64,000 nt of DNA, from positions 1 to 64,000 of the forward strand of contig JAAUOM010000004.1 of assembly GCA_012034865.1 (NCBI GenBank), given 5' to 3'. Shown here one piece after another: positions 17,964 to 27,672 of this stretch. How positions within the stretch are numbered: position 1 is the stretch's first letter; every line of letters starts with the position of its first letter. A model generated the notes under the pieces. That model ran no database searches. It was not told where the DNA came from and saw only the letters and a list, made by a program, of their open reading frames with translations. Source of the stretch: Acaryochloris sp. CRU_2_0. Its GTDB lineage: Bacteria; Cyanobacteriota; Cyanobacteriia; Thermosynechococcales; Thermosynechococcaceae. The translations under genes and the position numbers were made by a program.

Positions 17964-19403
17964 TTAGCGGGTAGATGTGAGCACTGCACCCGATTTAGAA
18001 CTCAGGGCTGCAAGTTGGCCCAGAATGGCATCGACATTTTGACGAGCATCCCCAAACAGCATTTGAGTGTTGTCCTTGTAGAACAAGGGGTTATCAACGC
18101 CTGCATACCCGCTGGCCATACTGCGCTTCATTACCACCACATTTTCCGCATTCCAGACTTCCAGAACGGGCATACCAGCGATGGGGCTACTGGGATCGTC
18201 TAGGGCACTAGGATTGACGGTATCATTGGCTCCAATTACCAAGACGAGATCCGTCTCCGTAAAATCTTCGTTAATTTCATCCATTTCTAGGACGATATCG
18301 TAGGGAACATTAGCCTCGGCGAGGAGGACATTCATATGTCCCGGTAATCGACCTGCCACAGGATGGATGCCAAAACGAACATTGGTGCCGCAATCGCGCA
18401 AAATTTTGGTAATCTGAGCCACGGCATGTTGAGCTTGAGCCACGGCCATACCATAGCCCGGAGCAATAATTACGCTCTTGGCATTGCGGAGTAACTCCAC
18501 GGTTTCATCCACATCGATGGGGGTCGCTTCACCGACGGGCTCAGATCCATCCTTGGGTTTACTGGTTGCGGTGCCTGTCCCAAAGCCGCCCAAGATCACG
18601 CTGATAAACCCGCGATTCATGGCCTTACACATGATGTAGCTGAGGATCGCCCCACTGCTACCCACTAAAGCACCTGTAATAATTAGCAAGTCGTTGCCCA
18701 ACATAAACCCGGCAGCGGCAGCGGCCCAACCGGAATAGCTATTGAGCATGGAAATGACGACGGGCATATCGGCTCCACCGATCGCAGCCACCAGGTGAAT
18801 GCCTAATAGACTTGCGATCCCCGTCATGATCAACAAAGGCTGTAAACCACTGGTGCCTGTTGCCCTCATAAACTGTGCACCCAGCACCACAGAACCAACC
18901 AGCATGGCAATATTGAGTCCATGCCGAGCCGGGAGCATTAAGGGCTTGCTACTGATAATGGCTCGCAGTTTACCAAAGGCGACAATCGAACCCGTAAAGG
19001 TGATAGCGCCAATGAAGACCCCTAAATAGATCTCAATATGATGAATACTTTCTTCGGCTCCAGATAACCCTGATTCCGGTTGCAGATAATTGGCTATCCC
19101 TACCAGGACCGCCGCCAAACCGACAAAGCTGTGTAAAATGGCGACCAACTCCGGCATAGAGGTCATGGCCACCCGTGAAGCCACAATTGCACCCAGAATG
19201 GCCCCAGGCACAACCACAGCTAGTAACGTACTGTAACTGGTAACTTCGGCACTCAGAGCAGTGGCTCCTAAGGCAATCACCATCCCCAAAATGCCGTAGA
19301 CATTGCCTTTGCGAGCGGTTTCCTGATTAGATAGACCCGCTAAACTGAGAATAAATAACGCACTAGCCGCGATGTAAGCCACGGTGACAAGGCTATTGGT
19401 CAT
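17964..19403 (-). CDS. pntB: NAD(P) transhydrogenase subunit beta
   Basis: A 479-residue inner-membrane subunit of the proton-translocating transhydrogenase that reduces NADP+ with NADH. Many membrane helices fill residues 1-270 ([40 protein letters not shown]). The NADP(H)-binding domain III is at about 300-479, with [27 protein letters not shown] and ANDTVNP. It is the last gene of pntA1-pntA2-pntB, 112 bp after pntA2. Full length and intact. Confidence 0.95.
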   Translation of the reverse strand: MTNSLVTVAYIAASALFILSLAGLSNQETARKGNVYGILGMVIALGATALSAEVTSYSTLLAVVVPGAILGAIVASRVAMTSMPELVAILHSFVGLAAVLVGIANYLQPESGLSGAEESIHHIEIYLGVFIGAITFTGSIVAFGKLRAIISSKPLMLPARHGLNIAMLVGSVVLGAQFMRATGTSGLQPLLIMTGIASLLGIHLVAAIGGADMPVVISMLNSYSGWAAAAAGFMLGNDLLIITGALVGSSGAILSYIMCKAMNRGFISVILGGFGTGTATSKPKDGSEPVGEATPIDVDETVELLRNAKSVIIAPGYGMAVAQAQHAVAQITKILRDCGTNVRFGIHPVAGRLPGHMNVLLAEANVPYDIVLEMDEINEDFTETDLVLVIGANDTVNPSALDDPSSPIAGMPVLEVWNAENVVVMKRSMASGYAGVDNPLFYKDNTQMLFGDARQNVDAILGQLAALSSKSGAVLTSTR

Positions 19404-19515
19404 AGTTGACTCCTAAAAATGCTGAGAGAGCAGTGAGTGGCCTTTCTATCCCGCTGACTGGGGAGACATTCAAGATCGAGTTTCTGCCAGTCTGGAGATG
19501 AAGCGGCTGAAGAGA

Positions 19516-19857
19516 TTACCGACGGAACATTTGCAGCATCCGTTGGCTGACGAGGAAGCCACCCGCGATGTTGATGGTACCCACGAAAATGGCGATCGCA
19601 CCCAGGATCGTCGTCGGTGAACTCAAGGGTCCCGAAATTTGCAACATGCCACCCAGAATAATAATGCCGCTAATGGCATTCGTGACACTCATCAGGGGAG
19701 TGTGCAAGGCCGGAGCCACATTCCAAATCACTTGCCAACCCACAAAACAGGCCAACACAAACACGGTAAAGTGGGTCAAAAACGAGGGGGGAGCAGCGAT
19801 GCCAATCCCCAATAGAGCCGCCCCCATCGCAATCAAGGGTAGCCATTGACCCAGCAC
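19516..19857 (-). CDS. pntA: NAD(P) transhydrogenase alpha membrane part (PntA C-terminal part or separate subunit)
   Basis: About 113 residues with four hydrophobic segments: [48 protein letters not shown] and [13 protein letters not shown]. This is domain II of the alpha subunit. The GTG at 19857 is inside the 3' end of the NAD-binding part. The frame is open further upstream: adding one T to the run at 19861-19864 fuses the two parts through [13 protein letters not shown], giving a ~530-residue PntA as in Synechocystis. So this is either a split subunit, as in Rhodospirillum, or a sequence error; the second seems likelier. Confidence 0.85.
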   Translation of the reverse strand: MLGQWLPLIAMGAALLGIGIAAPPSFLTHFTVFVLACFVGWQVIWNVAPALHTPLMSVTNAISGIIILGGMLQISGPLSSPTTILGAIAIFVGTINIAGGFLVSQRMLQMFRR

Positions 19858-21137
19858 CGATTTTGTTTCACCTGAGCTGCTTCAGGCATAGCAGGTTGCT
19901 GAGCCGCTGCTGCTGGCTGATGGGGAGAAGGCTGGCTGACTTGGGGGGGCGGCCAAGTGATCTTGCCTGCTTGCAGGACTGTAGCTCCCCGCACAACTTC
20001 ATCCTCAAAGTCGATCTTGTAGTCTTCGGCTCCGCCCATATCCTTAAGCAGATGACAGAGATTATTGCCATAGAGCTGACTGGACTGGTTGGCCATTCGG
20101 CTGGGCAAATCCGTCAGCCCCACAATGGTGACCCCGTGATATTGATGAATTTCATTGGGACGGGTGACTTCGCAGTTGCCTCCCTGCTCAGCCGCCATAT
20201 CGACGACGACAGAACCTTCCTTCATACTTTCCACCATATCTTTGGTGATCAGCAGCGGCGCTTTTTTGCCAGGGATCAACGCGGTGGTAATGATAATATC
20301 CACCTCTGCGGCTTGCTCGGCAAATAAGGCCATTTCTGCGGCAATAAATTCGGGACTCATGGTTTTGGCATAACCCCCTGTCCCCGTACCATCTTCTTCA
20401 AACTCCAACTCCAGAAACTCGGCTCCCATACTCTGAACTTGTTCCTTGACCACAGGCCGAGTGTCAAAGGCGCGCACAATCGCACCCAAGCCTCTGGCGG
20501 CACCAATAGCGGCTAATCCAGCCACCCCAGCCCCAATCACCAAGACCTTGGCGGGGGGAACTTTGCCCGCTGCGGTAATTTGTCCGGTAAAAAACCGACC
20601 AAAGTTATTCGCCGATTCCACAACCGCCCGATACCCAGCAATATTGGCCATAGAACTGAGGGCATCCATTTTTTGAGCCCGACTAATCCGGGGAATAGCA
20701 TCCATCGCCAGAACGTTGGCTTTGCGCTCGGCGAGCTGCTTGAGCAAGTCTTCATTTTGGGCAGGCCAGATAAAACTGATTAAGGTTTTCCCTTCCTCCA
20801 GCAGTTCAGCTTCATGGCGCTTTAGGGTTGGGTGCATCTGGGGTGCGCGCACCTTGAGAATAATATCGGCGGTTTGCCAAAGCTGAGTGGCCTTTGATAC
20901 CACTTGGCAGCCCGCTTGTTCATAAACTTGATCGGAAAATGTGGCCGCAGCACCCGCACCCGATTCAATCACAACCGTAAATCCCATTTTTTGCAGGGTC
21001 TTGGCAGTATCTGGGGTCGCTGCCACTCGGCACTCACCGGGAAACACTTCCTTGGGGATGCCAACTTTCAGTTGGGTTTTGGCTTCTGGAGTGGGGCTGG
21101 CAGTGGCTTCTGCCAAAGTTTTATCGGCTACAGTCAT
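19833..21137 (-). CDS. pntA: NAD(P) transhydrogenase subunit alpha, NAD(H)-binding part
   Basis: A 434-residue soluble domain I, homologous to alanine dehydrogenase. It binds NAD(H): [20 protein letters not shown] is the Rossmann loop, followed by [19 protein letters not shown] lies near the N-terminus. It ends in a Pro/Gln/Ala-rich linker (about 395-425) and then a short tail NRCWVNGYP that looks like out-of-frame translation (see the membrane part). AAGGAG lies just upstream of ATG 21137. First gene of the operon. Confidence 0.92.
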   Translation of the reverse strand: MTVADKTLAEATASPTPEAKTQLKVGIPKEVFPGECRVAATPDTAKTLQKMGFTVVIESGAGAAATFSDQVYEQAGCQVVSKATQLWQTADIILKVRAPQMHPTLKRHEAELLEEGKTLISFIWPAQNEDLLKQLAERKANVLAMDAIPRISRAQKMDALSSMANIAGYRAVVESANNFGRFFTGQITAAGKVPPAKVLVIGAGVAGLAAIGAARGLGAIVRAFDTRPVVKEQVQSMGAEFLELEFEEDGTGTGGYAKTMSPEFIAAEMALFAEQAAEVDIIITTALIPGKKAPLLITKDMVESMKEGSVVVDMAAEQGGNCEVTRPNEIHQYHGVTIVGLTDLPSRMANQSSQLYGNNLCHLLKDMGGAEDYKIDFEDEVVRGATVLQAGKITWPPPQVSQPSPHQPAAAAQQPAMPEAAQVKQNRCWVNGYP

Positions 21138-21607
21138 GGATACTCCTTACGGATATGGGAAATAAGGCAAAAGGTAAAAGGCAAAAGTTATGAATACGCT
21201 TGAGCTGGTATAGGGAATATTTTTTAAGGTGTTGAATAAAAAGGGGAATCTATCTTTCCCAGCGTAAAAACGGCAACGATGTAGTAAGCTTTCAACGGCA
21301 AGTGGGGATTAGGTTGCTCTTAGACAGGTTCTAGTACGTATAAATTTCAACGTTAGGTTTAGGGGTGAATTCAAGGGTTGTCGCAATAGTGATGTTGAAA
21401 GGTAAGGAAGTTTATGTGCAGCGATCGCAAACCATAAACCATACAATTCAAGAATAGCGATCGCTGCGCGAACAGAAGCAACCCTACTTAAGAATGTCCA
21501 CAAAATCAGGGCTGTTTACCTTGGCAAAAGGTCAGTGGAGCTTGTTTGCATCCTAATATTGATCGCCAGAGGCTAGGGTTATTCTTTAACTTGTCTTATA
21601 AATTTCT
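21138..21607. other. 470-bp intergenic region with short repeats
   Basis: Near 21165-21188, just upstream of pntA, lies GGCAAAAGGTAAAAGGCAAAAG, the reverse complement of the heptamers in the 12.8-kb repeat. Two HIP1 octamers occur at about 21420 and 21457. Probably contains the pnt promoter. No gene supported. Confidence 0.5.
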
Positions 21608-21926
21608 TTAATCTGGATTGCGAAGTGTTACTAGGCAACTGCTAAAAGCACTTTGAAAAAGTAGCTGATATCTAAGAAGGTATTGCCTCTCTATCAACCT
21701 CAAAACCAGGGCTTCTCCGGCAGGGGTGAGAACATACTCATGGCCTTGACCTGTCTCTTTTACATGGCTAAAGACAATCCCTAATTTCTCTAGCTCCTTG
21801 AGCCGTTGAGCATAGAAGGGCACGGAACATCAATGGCACCCCCCCGCTGATGTCATTGATGTAGCGATTGCCATACAGCAGCTCTCTCAGAACCAAGGGG
21901 TTCCAGCGATCGCCCAGCACTTCGAC
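21608..21926 (-). pseudogene. HxlR-type winged-helix regulator remnant
   Basis: Two frames together resemble most of an HxlR family regulator: VEVLGDRWNPLVLRELLYG and INDISGGVPLM in one, RLKELEKLGIVFSHV and HEYVLTPAGEAL in the other. The frame changes near 21815 (CTATGCTC). The first frame meets a stop at 21927-21929, so the start and first residues are gone; a hairpin resembling an IS200/605 end lies just upstream. Losing both the 5' end and the frame suggests true decay. Confidence 0.68.
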
Positions 21927-21950
21927 TCAAATTGCATGAGTCCCCTTACA

Positions 21951-21973
21951 GCCCACGCATGAATGACGTGGGC
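21951..21973. repeat. Perfect 7-bp stem hairpin, possible IS200/IS605 end
   Basis: GCCCACG and CGTGGGC (21951-21957, 21967-21973) form a hairpin with a 9-base loop CATGAATGA. Hairpins of this kind, with a small mismatched or looped tip, mark IS200/IS605 element ends. It sits where the hxlR remnant loses its 5' end. No tnpA or tnpB is next to it. Confidence 0.45.
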
Positions 21974-22020
21974 TTTCATGCTCCCGTACTATTGTTTAAT
22001 TTCCCAATCTACACCAGAAC

Positions 22021-22440
22021 CTAATTATTCCCAAACCACTTCTGGGCGTTGAGTCGCTGGATAACGCCAAACACCAGTAAGTCCAGGGTCATCTTTCGCT
22101 CATCAATTAAAAAAGGCTCAATGGTGCTGGGATCACTATCCGTATTAGACCAAGAGAATGCCCGCTGTTTGTTGATGTCACCTTCAGGGAAATAAACCGT
22201 AAACTGACGCTGACCGCCTAGCCATTTCCCCATGACTTGATCTTCAGTAAAACTGAGTTGTAAGTCTTTGACCTGCTGGGCTGCAAAGGCTTTTTCCAAA
22301 GCAGGCAAATAATCTTGCTGGATAAACTCGGTAAAGGGCTTATCTTCTAAGGCCGATTTTTTCTCTTTAGGCTTGGGAGTGGCTGCTGGGGCAGTTTCCC
22401 CTTCATGCTGGGATTGAGGGTTTTTGTCTACTTCTGCCAT
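22021..22440 (-). CDS. DUF2996 family protein
   Basis: A 139-residue soluble protein. A low-complexity N-terminus (about 1-30, rich in Pro, Lys, Glu) precedes the conserved domain: PFTEFIQQDYLPALEKAF, KWLGGQRQFTVYFPEGDI and KMTLDLLVFGVIQRLNAQKW. I recognise this as the cyanobacterium/plastid DUF2996; function unknown. It follows the MoaD-like gene by 15 bp and is probably in the thrC operon. Confidence 0.8.
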   Translation of the reverse strand: MAEVDKNPQSQHEGETAPAATPKPKEKKSALEDKPFTEFIQQDYLPALEKAFAAQQVKDLQLSFTEDQVMGKWLGGQRQFTVYFPEGDINKQRAFSWSNTDSDPSTIEPFLIDERKMTLDLLVFGVIQRLNAQKWFGNN

Positions 22441-22455
22441 AAGTGTTGGGTAACC

Positions 22456-22731
22456 TTAACCGCCTGCGATCGCAGGAATAATACTGACCTCATCTCCGTC
22501 CTGGAGAGCAGTCTTTTTGCCATCCAAGAAGCGAATATCTTCATTATTCACATAAAAGTTGACAAAGCGGCGCAACTCACCTTGCTCATCACATAAGCGA
22601 TCCTTAATCCCCGGACAATTTTGCTCCAAGGAGTCCAGCAACTCAGCGATACTGCTACCATTGCATTCAACAGTTGCCTGGTTTTGAGTGAGTTTTTGCA
22701 ACGGGGTAGGAATTAAAACAGTAATGGACAT
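22456..22731 (-). CDS. MoaD/ThiS-like sulfur carrier protein
   Basis: A 91-residue beta-grasp protein ending IPAIAGG. The C-terminal Gly-Gly is where MoaD, ThiS and CysO are adenylated and thiocarboxylated to carry sulfur. Other family marks: [44 protein letters not shown]. It begins 4 bp after the thrC stop, not near molybdopterin or thiamine genes. It may therefore serve a sulfur-transfer step linked to amino acid synthesis, as CysO does for CysM in mycobacteria; that link is inference. Confidence 0.85.
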   Translation of the reverse strand: MSITVLIPTPLQKLTQNQATVECNGSSIAELLDSLEQNCPGIKDRLCDEQGELRRFVNFYVNNEDIRFLDGKKTALQDGDEVSIIPAIAGG

Positions 22732-22735
22732 AAAC

Positions 22736-24034
22736 TTACACCAATACAGGTTGCCAATCTAAGCGATCTAAGGTGCGAGACCGTTCTAGGGCACGCTCAA
22801 AACTGCCCAACTTCGGTTCGATGGTTAAAGGTTGGCCAACATAGCCCTGCACTGCCTCTTGGGTCTTGAGTCCATTCCCCGTAATGTAAACGACGGTTTT
22901 TTCTTCTGGGTCAATCTTGCCTGTTTCCACCAGTTTTTTGAGAACGGCGACGGTGGTTCCCCCGGCAGTCTCGGTAAAGATGCCTTCTGTCTCTGCCAAT
23001 AGTTGGATACCTTCGACAATCTCAGCATCCGTCACAGATTCAATCTGACCATTTGTCTTGCGGGCGACATCCAGGGCATATACCGCATCGGCAGGATTGC
23101 CAATGGCAATGGATTTGGCAATTGTATTGGGTTTAACGGGGGTGATAAAATCCCGACCTTCCCTGTAAGCTTGGGCAATGGGTGAACAACCCTCGGCTTG
23201 GGCACCACTAAAGCGCACGGTTTTGTCTGCCACTAAGCCCACTTCCACAAACTCTCGAAATCCCTTATAAATTTTGGTAAACAAAGAGCCAGAGGCTAAG
23301 GGAGCAACGATGTGATCCGGGAGTTCCCAGCCCAGTTGCTCAGCAACTTCGTAGCCCAGGGTTTTAGAGCCTTCAGAATAATAGGGACGCAAATTGATAT
23401 TGACAAAGCCCCAACCGTGGGTATTCGCCACTTCTGAACACAGTCGATTGACCTGATCGTAGTTGCCTTGTACAGCCATCACCGTTGGACCGTAGATGAG
23501 GGTACCCATGACTTTACCCGCTTCCAAGTCCGCTGGAATGAATACACAGCAGTCGAGGCCAGCACGGGTTGCGATCGCCGCCGTTGAATTCGCTAAATTG
23601 CCTGTACTCGCACAAGACACCGTCGAAAAGCCCAATTCCTGCGCCCGTGTCAACGCCACCGACACCACCCGATCCTTAAAACTGAGGGTGGGCATATTCA
23701 CCGCATCATTTTTGATATAGAGATGTTTCAGCCCCAGTTGCCGAGCCAACCGATGGGATTTGACCAATGGGGTCATGCCTGTTCCTACGTCGATCGGCGT
23801 ATCCGTTTCCACAGGTAAGAAAGCCCGATATCGCCAAATAGAGTGGGGGCCTGCGGCAATACTTTCGCGGGTAATGGGGTGGCTGAGTTGGCTGAAATCA
23901 TAGCTGACTTCTAGGGGGCCAAAACAAAACTCACAGACATGGGTGGCCTGCAATTCGTACTCTGCACCACATTCTTTACACTTGAGTGCTTTTAAGGCAG
24001 AGCGAAGAGATTGGTTTGTTAGGGTTTGAGTCAT
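22736..24034 (-). CDS. thrC: Threonine synthase
   Basis: PLP enzyme converting O-phosphohomoserine to threonine. I start at ATG 24034 ([10 protein letters not shown]); a TTG at 24121 would add 29 residues. Near the N-terminus is a zinc-ribbon-like CKECGAEY...HVCEFCFGP. The PLP lysine is in [20 protein letters not shown] binds phosphate. C-terminal [19 protein letters not shown] and VYITGNGLK fit the family. About 432 residues, the cyanobacterial length. First gene of a likely operon with the MoaD-like carrier and DUF2996. Confidence 0.95.
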   Translation of the reverse strand: MTQTLTNQSLRSALKALKCKECGAEYELQATHVCEFCFGPLEVSYDFSQLSHPITRESIAAGPHSIWRYRAFLPVETDTPIDVGTGMTPLVKSHRLARQLGLKHLYIKNDAVNMPTLSFKDRVVSVALTRAQELGFSTVSCASTGNLANSTAAIATRAGLDCCVFIPADLEAGKVMGTLIYGPTVMAVQGNYDQVNRLCSEVANTHGWGFVNINLRPYYSEGSKTLGYEVAEQLGWELPDHIVAPLASGSLFTKIYKGFREFVEVGLVADKTVRFSGAQAEGCSPIAQAYREGRDFITPVKPNTIAKSIAIGNPADAVYALDVARKTNGQIESVTDAEIVEGIQLLAETEGIFTETAGGTTVAVLKKLVETGKIDPEEKTVVYITGNGLKTQEAVQGYVGQPLTIEPKLGSFERALERSRTLDRLDWQPVLV

Positions 24035-24121
24035 GGGTTTAGCAACTTCGATGAGGACACGTCCACAGCAATCAGTTTGTTTAATTCGCTCGATGCTAAC
24101 ACGGAGATTTACCACCGTCAA

Positions 24122-24150
24122 ACATACCCAACTATTTTAGTCGGGTATGT
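24122..24150 (-). terminator. Strong hairpin overlapping the stop of the upstream gene
   Basis: ACATACCCGACTA and TAGTTGGGTATGT (minus strand) form a 13-bp stem with one G-T pair and a 3-base loop, followed by TTT. It lies between the MGEAKRRK gene and thrC and includes the former's stop codon. A rho-independent terminator with a short T tract is the simplest reading. Confidence 0.6.
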
Positions 24151-24712
24151 CAAAAGCCAGTTTATTCTTCTGCCCTAGGCACACCCAAAAGACAGCAAAC
24201 ATCTCCTCTAAAGCTTGCTGAGCCTTGACATCGCCTTCCTCGACATCATCTCGCATGATCTCGTAGAGTTCCAGTAAGGGTTGAGCATAGTCTTGCTGTT
24301 GCTGAACAGACAAATGGGGTTTCAACAGCGTAAAGAGGGTAATCACGTCTACAACCCAGTTAGTAACATTCTCCTGAAGCTGATCGGAGTCGTCTTCCTC
24401 CTCAAAATCTTGCATTTGCTCATAGAGAGAATCCAGCATCTCTCCCACCAGTCTTTCACGATCTTGAGGACGATAGTCTTGAAGATAGTTGGTCAGCCAG
24501 TGTTGAAAGTCTTGATCTTGGGCTTGCATTTCTGCTGGAGAGGGTTCAATCTCTGGATCCATCGAATCCATAATGGTTTTTAATTTTTGCTCCCAGGCAA
24601 CACAATATTTTTCAAAATGTTCTTCAAATTGGCGATCGCCCTTGATGCGGATGAAGGAGGTTTGGCCGTAACCTTCTCCCAACAAATGTTTACGGCGTTT
24701 TGCTTCTCCCAT
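24137..24712 (-). CDS. Hypothetical acidic protein with MGEAKRRK start
   Basis: I start at ATG 24712, giving MGEAKRRKHLL, a start found in many uncharacterised bacterial proteins; an upstream in-frame ATG at 24811 would add 33 residues. The ~191-residue product is helical and acidic (EMQAQDQDFQHW, EEEDDSDQLQENV). The C-terminal half is a helical bundle of unknown type. No catalytic motif seen. A hairpin at its stop separates it from thrC. Confidence 0.6.
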   Translation of the reverse strand: MGEAKRRKHLLGEGYGQTSFIRIKGDRQFEEHFEKYCVAWEQKLKTIMDSMDPEIEPSPAEMQAQDQDFQHWLTNYLQDYRPQDRERLVGEMLDSLYEQMQDFEEEDDSDQLQENVTNWVVDVITLFTLLKPHLSVQQQQDYAQPLLELYEIMRDDVEEGDVKAQQALEEMFAVFWVCLGQKNKLAFDIPD

Positions 24713-24842
24713 TTTGCTCACCGTTGCTAACGTTCCATTCATGATACTGAAGATGTTAGCTCCAATGAATAACAGGCTTGTATGCTGGAATAAGGCTGAC
24801 ACAGAAATCATCTGTTTGGATGCCAGCTTAATGCCGTAATCG

Positions 24843-26330
24843 ATGATGGTGTATATGCCCGTTCAGATCCGAGATTCGAGGCGCGATCGCTTTGCTGTGG
24901 GCAAGCCGCTGTGGGCACGGGCGATCGCAACACCCGCAACCGAGTTTGGCCCCCTTCCCCTTAACCTCACCTCTGGAGAGATTCCAGCAGAGCTAAGAGG
25001 CACCTTATATCGTAATGGCCCTGGGCGTCTGACCCGGAAAGAACAAAGCATTGATCACTGGTTTGACGGTGATGGCGGTATTTTAGCGGTCCATTTTCAC
25101 AACTCAGGGGCAACAGCTTGCTATCGGTATGTGCAGACTCAGGAACTTCAAACCGAGGAAGCCAAAGATCAATTTCTCTATTCGGGATACGGACAGCTTG
25201 CCCCAGGACCTATTTGGCAACGATGGGCAGCAAAGCCCAAAAATCCCGCAAATACCTCAGTCCTGGCATTGCCCGATAAATTACTGGCACTTTGGGAAGG
25301 CGGCAATCCCCATGCGTTAGACCCAACTACATTAGCGACGAAGGGACTGGAGCAACTCTCTGGTCTGACACCCAAACTCACTTACTCTGCCCATCCCAAG
25401 CGAGATCCCCACACGGGCAAAATTTATAACTTTGGGGTGATTTTTGGACCCAAATCCCACTTGCAGCTCTATTGCAGTCATCCTTCCGGTGAGATTTACC
25501 GACAAGCAGCCATTCCTTTACCGCGTCTATCGTTGGTCCATGATTTTGCCTTAGCGGGTCGTTACCTAGTCTTTGTCGTACCCCCCCTGAGCTTGCAGAT
25601 GCTGCCCATCCTGTTAGGGCTGCAAAGTTTAAGCGACGCTTTGCAATGGCAACCCCACCAGGGAACACAGATCATCATTGTGGATCGAGACACCTTGCAA
25701 GAAGTCACCCGTTTAGATACAGAACCTTGGTTTCAGTGGCATTTTGGCAATGGCTATGAAACCCCTACCGATGAAATAGTTCTCGATTACATTCGCTATC
25801 CCAATTTTCAAACCAATCAGTGGTTAAAAGAGGTCGTCAGTGGTTATCCTCAAACCCCTGCATCAGGCAGACTCTGGCAACTGCGGATCAATCCCCAAAC
25901 CGGGAAAATTCTGGAGAATGAACAACGGTTTCATCTAGGCTGTGAATTTCCCGTGGTTTCCCCTCTAGAAACGGGGCAAAACCCCCAGGCTCTTTACTTG
26001 ACGCACCAAGCCAGCACCGATGCCCCCACAGCAGAAATGTTTAATAGTATTGCTCGCATTGACGCACAGACCAACAAGATCGCAAGCCTGACCTTTTCGC
26101 AGGGATGTTACCCGATGGAGCCGCTTTATGCCCCCCACCCCTATCAGAAGGGTCAAGGTTGGATTCTCACCGTGGTCTTTGACGGCAACCGAGATCAAAG
26201 TACAGTGCAAATCTTTTTAGCAGAACAGCTAGAGGTTGGCCCCATTGCTGTTTTAGCGCTACCGAAAGTCATCCCCTTTGGCTTTCATGGGACTTGGCAA
26301 TCTGCCTTGACTTACCCTGAATCAAACTAA
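24843..26330 (+). CDS. Carotenoid cleavage oxygenase (RPE65/CCD family)
   Basis: A 495-residue non-heme iron dioxygenase that cleaves carotenoids or apocarotenoids. The four iron-binding histidines of the seven-bladed propeller can be placed: His184 (SAHPKRD), His233 (LVHDFA), His300 (QWHFGNGYE) and His482 (FGFHGTW). ELRGTLYRNGP and HWFDGDGGI are also family marks. Likely start ATG 24843, though ATG 24855 fits too. Resembles the cyanobacterial apocarotenoid oxygenases; the bond cleaved cannot be told. Transcribed divergently from the MGEAKRRK gene. Confidence 0.93.
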   Translation: MMVYMPVQIRDSRRDRFAVGKPLWARAIATPATEFGPLPLNLTSGEIPAELRGTLYRNGPGRLTRKEQSIDHWFDGDGGILAVHFHNSGATACYRYVQTQELQTEEAKDQFLYSGYGQLAPGPIWQRWAAKPKNPANTSVLALPDKLLALWEGGNPHALDPTTLATKGLEQLSGLTPKLTYSAHPKRDPHTGKIYNFGVIFGPKSHLQLYCSHPSGEIYRQAAIPLPRLSLVHDFALAGRYLVFVVPPLSLQMLPILLGLQSLSDALQWQPHQGTQIIIVDRDTLQEVTRLDTEPWFQWHFGNGYETPTDEIVLDYIRYPNFQTNQWLKEVVSGYPQTPASGRLWQLRINPQTGKILENEQRFHLGCEFPVVSPLETGQNPQALYLTHQASTDAPTAEMFNSIARIDAQTNKIASLTFSQGCYPMEPLYAPHPYQKGQGWILTVVFDGNRDQSTVQIFLAEQLEVGPIAVLALPKVIPFGFHGTWQSALTYPESN

Positions 26331-26441
26331 ACCAGCACACGACAGCTCCTGTAAAACGGTAAAAAGAGAATTCGGTTTATCCATTCATCTGCGGTGGAGG
26401 CAGCCCAAATCAAGATTAAAGAGTCGATGACTAGCGAATAG

Positions 26442-26774
26442 TCATTGATGCTGAACTTTAGCGGTTGAGAGTTTTTCATACAGTGCAGAATTTTCCGTTA
26501 GGGAAGCCTGACGGAATTGATCAAGCTGTGCCTCTCCATCTTTCAAGTAGGTATCAATAACCTCTTGATTGGATAGGTAAAAGGCGATCGCGCCATAAAC
26601 TTGTTCAAGCGTTAAGGTTGGGAAACTTTGTGCAATATGCTCAGGCAGTTCACCACGCAGAAAACAATAAACGATCGAATCTAGAGAAACCCGACTGCCA
26701 GAGAGCCAGTAGCCTGCTTCGCATCGCTCAATGTATTGTTTAGATAACAAGATTGGGGCTGCTGGTATGTTCAT
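26442..26774 (-). CDS. DUF433 protein, orphan antitoxin-like
   Basis: A 110-residue protein. The core ERCEAGYWLSGSRVSLDSIV, then FLRGELPEHIAQSFPTLTLE and QVYGAIAFYLSNQ is the DUF433 helix-turn-helix domain, often the antitoxin of a pair with a PIN-like (DUF5615) toxin. No such partner is adjacent on either side. It may be a solitary remnant or a stand-alone regulator. The last 30 residues are polar and probably flexible. Confidence 0.8.
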   Translation of the reverse strand: MNIPAAPILLSKQYIERCEAGYWLSGSRVSLDSIVYCFLRGELPEHIAQSFPTLTLEQVYGAIAFYLSNQEVIDTYLKDGEAQLDQFRQASLTENSALYEKLSTAKVQHQ

Positions 26775-27041
26775 GAACTTCCGTTAATGGATTCTGAGGC
26801 TACATTAACTACATTCTATATGCCGCTCATCCTTACATTCCCTTCCTCATCTAACGGGCACTGCTTTTCAGAACGCAACCTATGAGCTGCCATAATTTTA
26901 TAACTAGATGAGGAGGTTCTCTTGGGCGATCGCGCCAACTAGCCTACCGCCATTGCAAAATTGGATTGCTCCCTCAAGCCAATGTAGGGGTTTTAAGATT
27001 AGTATTTGATTGGAAGCCACCCGCGCAATTGGAAGTTTGCG

Positions 27042-27653
27042 ATGATTGCTAATCCATATTCTGCCACCTTGATGACCGCTGAGGCCTATCTAGAGTGGGA
27101 ACAGCACCAAGAAATACGCCATGAATATGAGCAGGGCGAAGTTGTTGCGATGACAGGGGGCACCATTCCTCACAATGATATTGCCCTCAATGTATACACT
27201 GCTTTACGCCCCCATATTCGGGACAGAGGATGCCGAGGGAATGTTGCAGATGTGAAAGTGCAGGCAAATCCCCAAAGTGCTTATTATTACCCCGATGTGG
27301 TGGTGAGTTGCGATCCACGAGATTTAAATGCACGGAAGCTCATTCAATATCCAAAGCTGATTGTGGAGGTGTTGTCTCCGAGTACCGAAGCCCGCGATCG
27401 CGGCGAAAAGTTTGCGGCCTATCGTCAACTACCCTCTTTGCAAGAGTATGTGCTAATTGATTCTGAGCGCATTTCGGTGGAGTGCTATCGGCGAGGAGAA
27501 GGCAGGCTGTGGCTCTATTCGCCGTATATTGAAGCAGACCCAATTACCTTTGACAGTATCGAGTTTGAATGTGCGATCTCGCTTTTATATGAAGGAGTCA
27601 GTTTGGGCATAGAGGATTTATCGGGGCTAGGCGATCGCCCAGAAGAAAGGTAG
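27042..27653 (+). CDS. Uma2 (DUF820) family endonuclease-like protein
   Basis: About 203 residues from ATG 27042 (a TTG at 27006 would extend it). The PD-(D/E)xK fold of the Uma2 family is visible: [45 protein letters not shown] with the metal-binding Asp, [18 protein letters not shown] with Glu, and [10 protein letters not shown]. These proteins are very abundant in cyanobacteria and their role is unsettled; nuclease activity is assumed from the fold. It ends 19 bp before uvrC and may be cotranscribed with it. Confidence 0.9.
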   Translation: MIANPYSATLMTAEAYLEWEQHQEIRHEYEQGEVVAMTGGTIPHNDIALNVYTALRPHIRDRGCRGNVADVKVQANPQSAYYYPDVVVSCDPRDLNARKLIQYPKLIVEVLSPSTEARDRGEKFAAYRQLPSLQEYVLIDSERISVECYRRGEGRLWLYSPYIEADPITFDSIEFECAISLLYEGVSLGIEDLSGLGDRPEER

Positions 27654-27672
27654 CTGTGGGCTGGAAACAACT

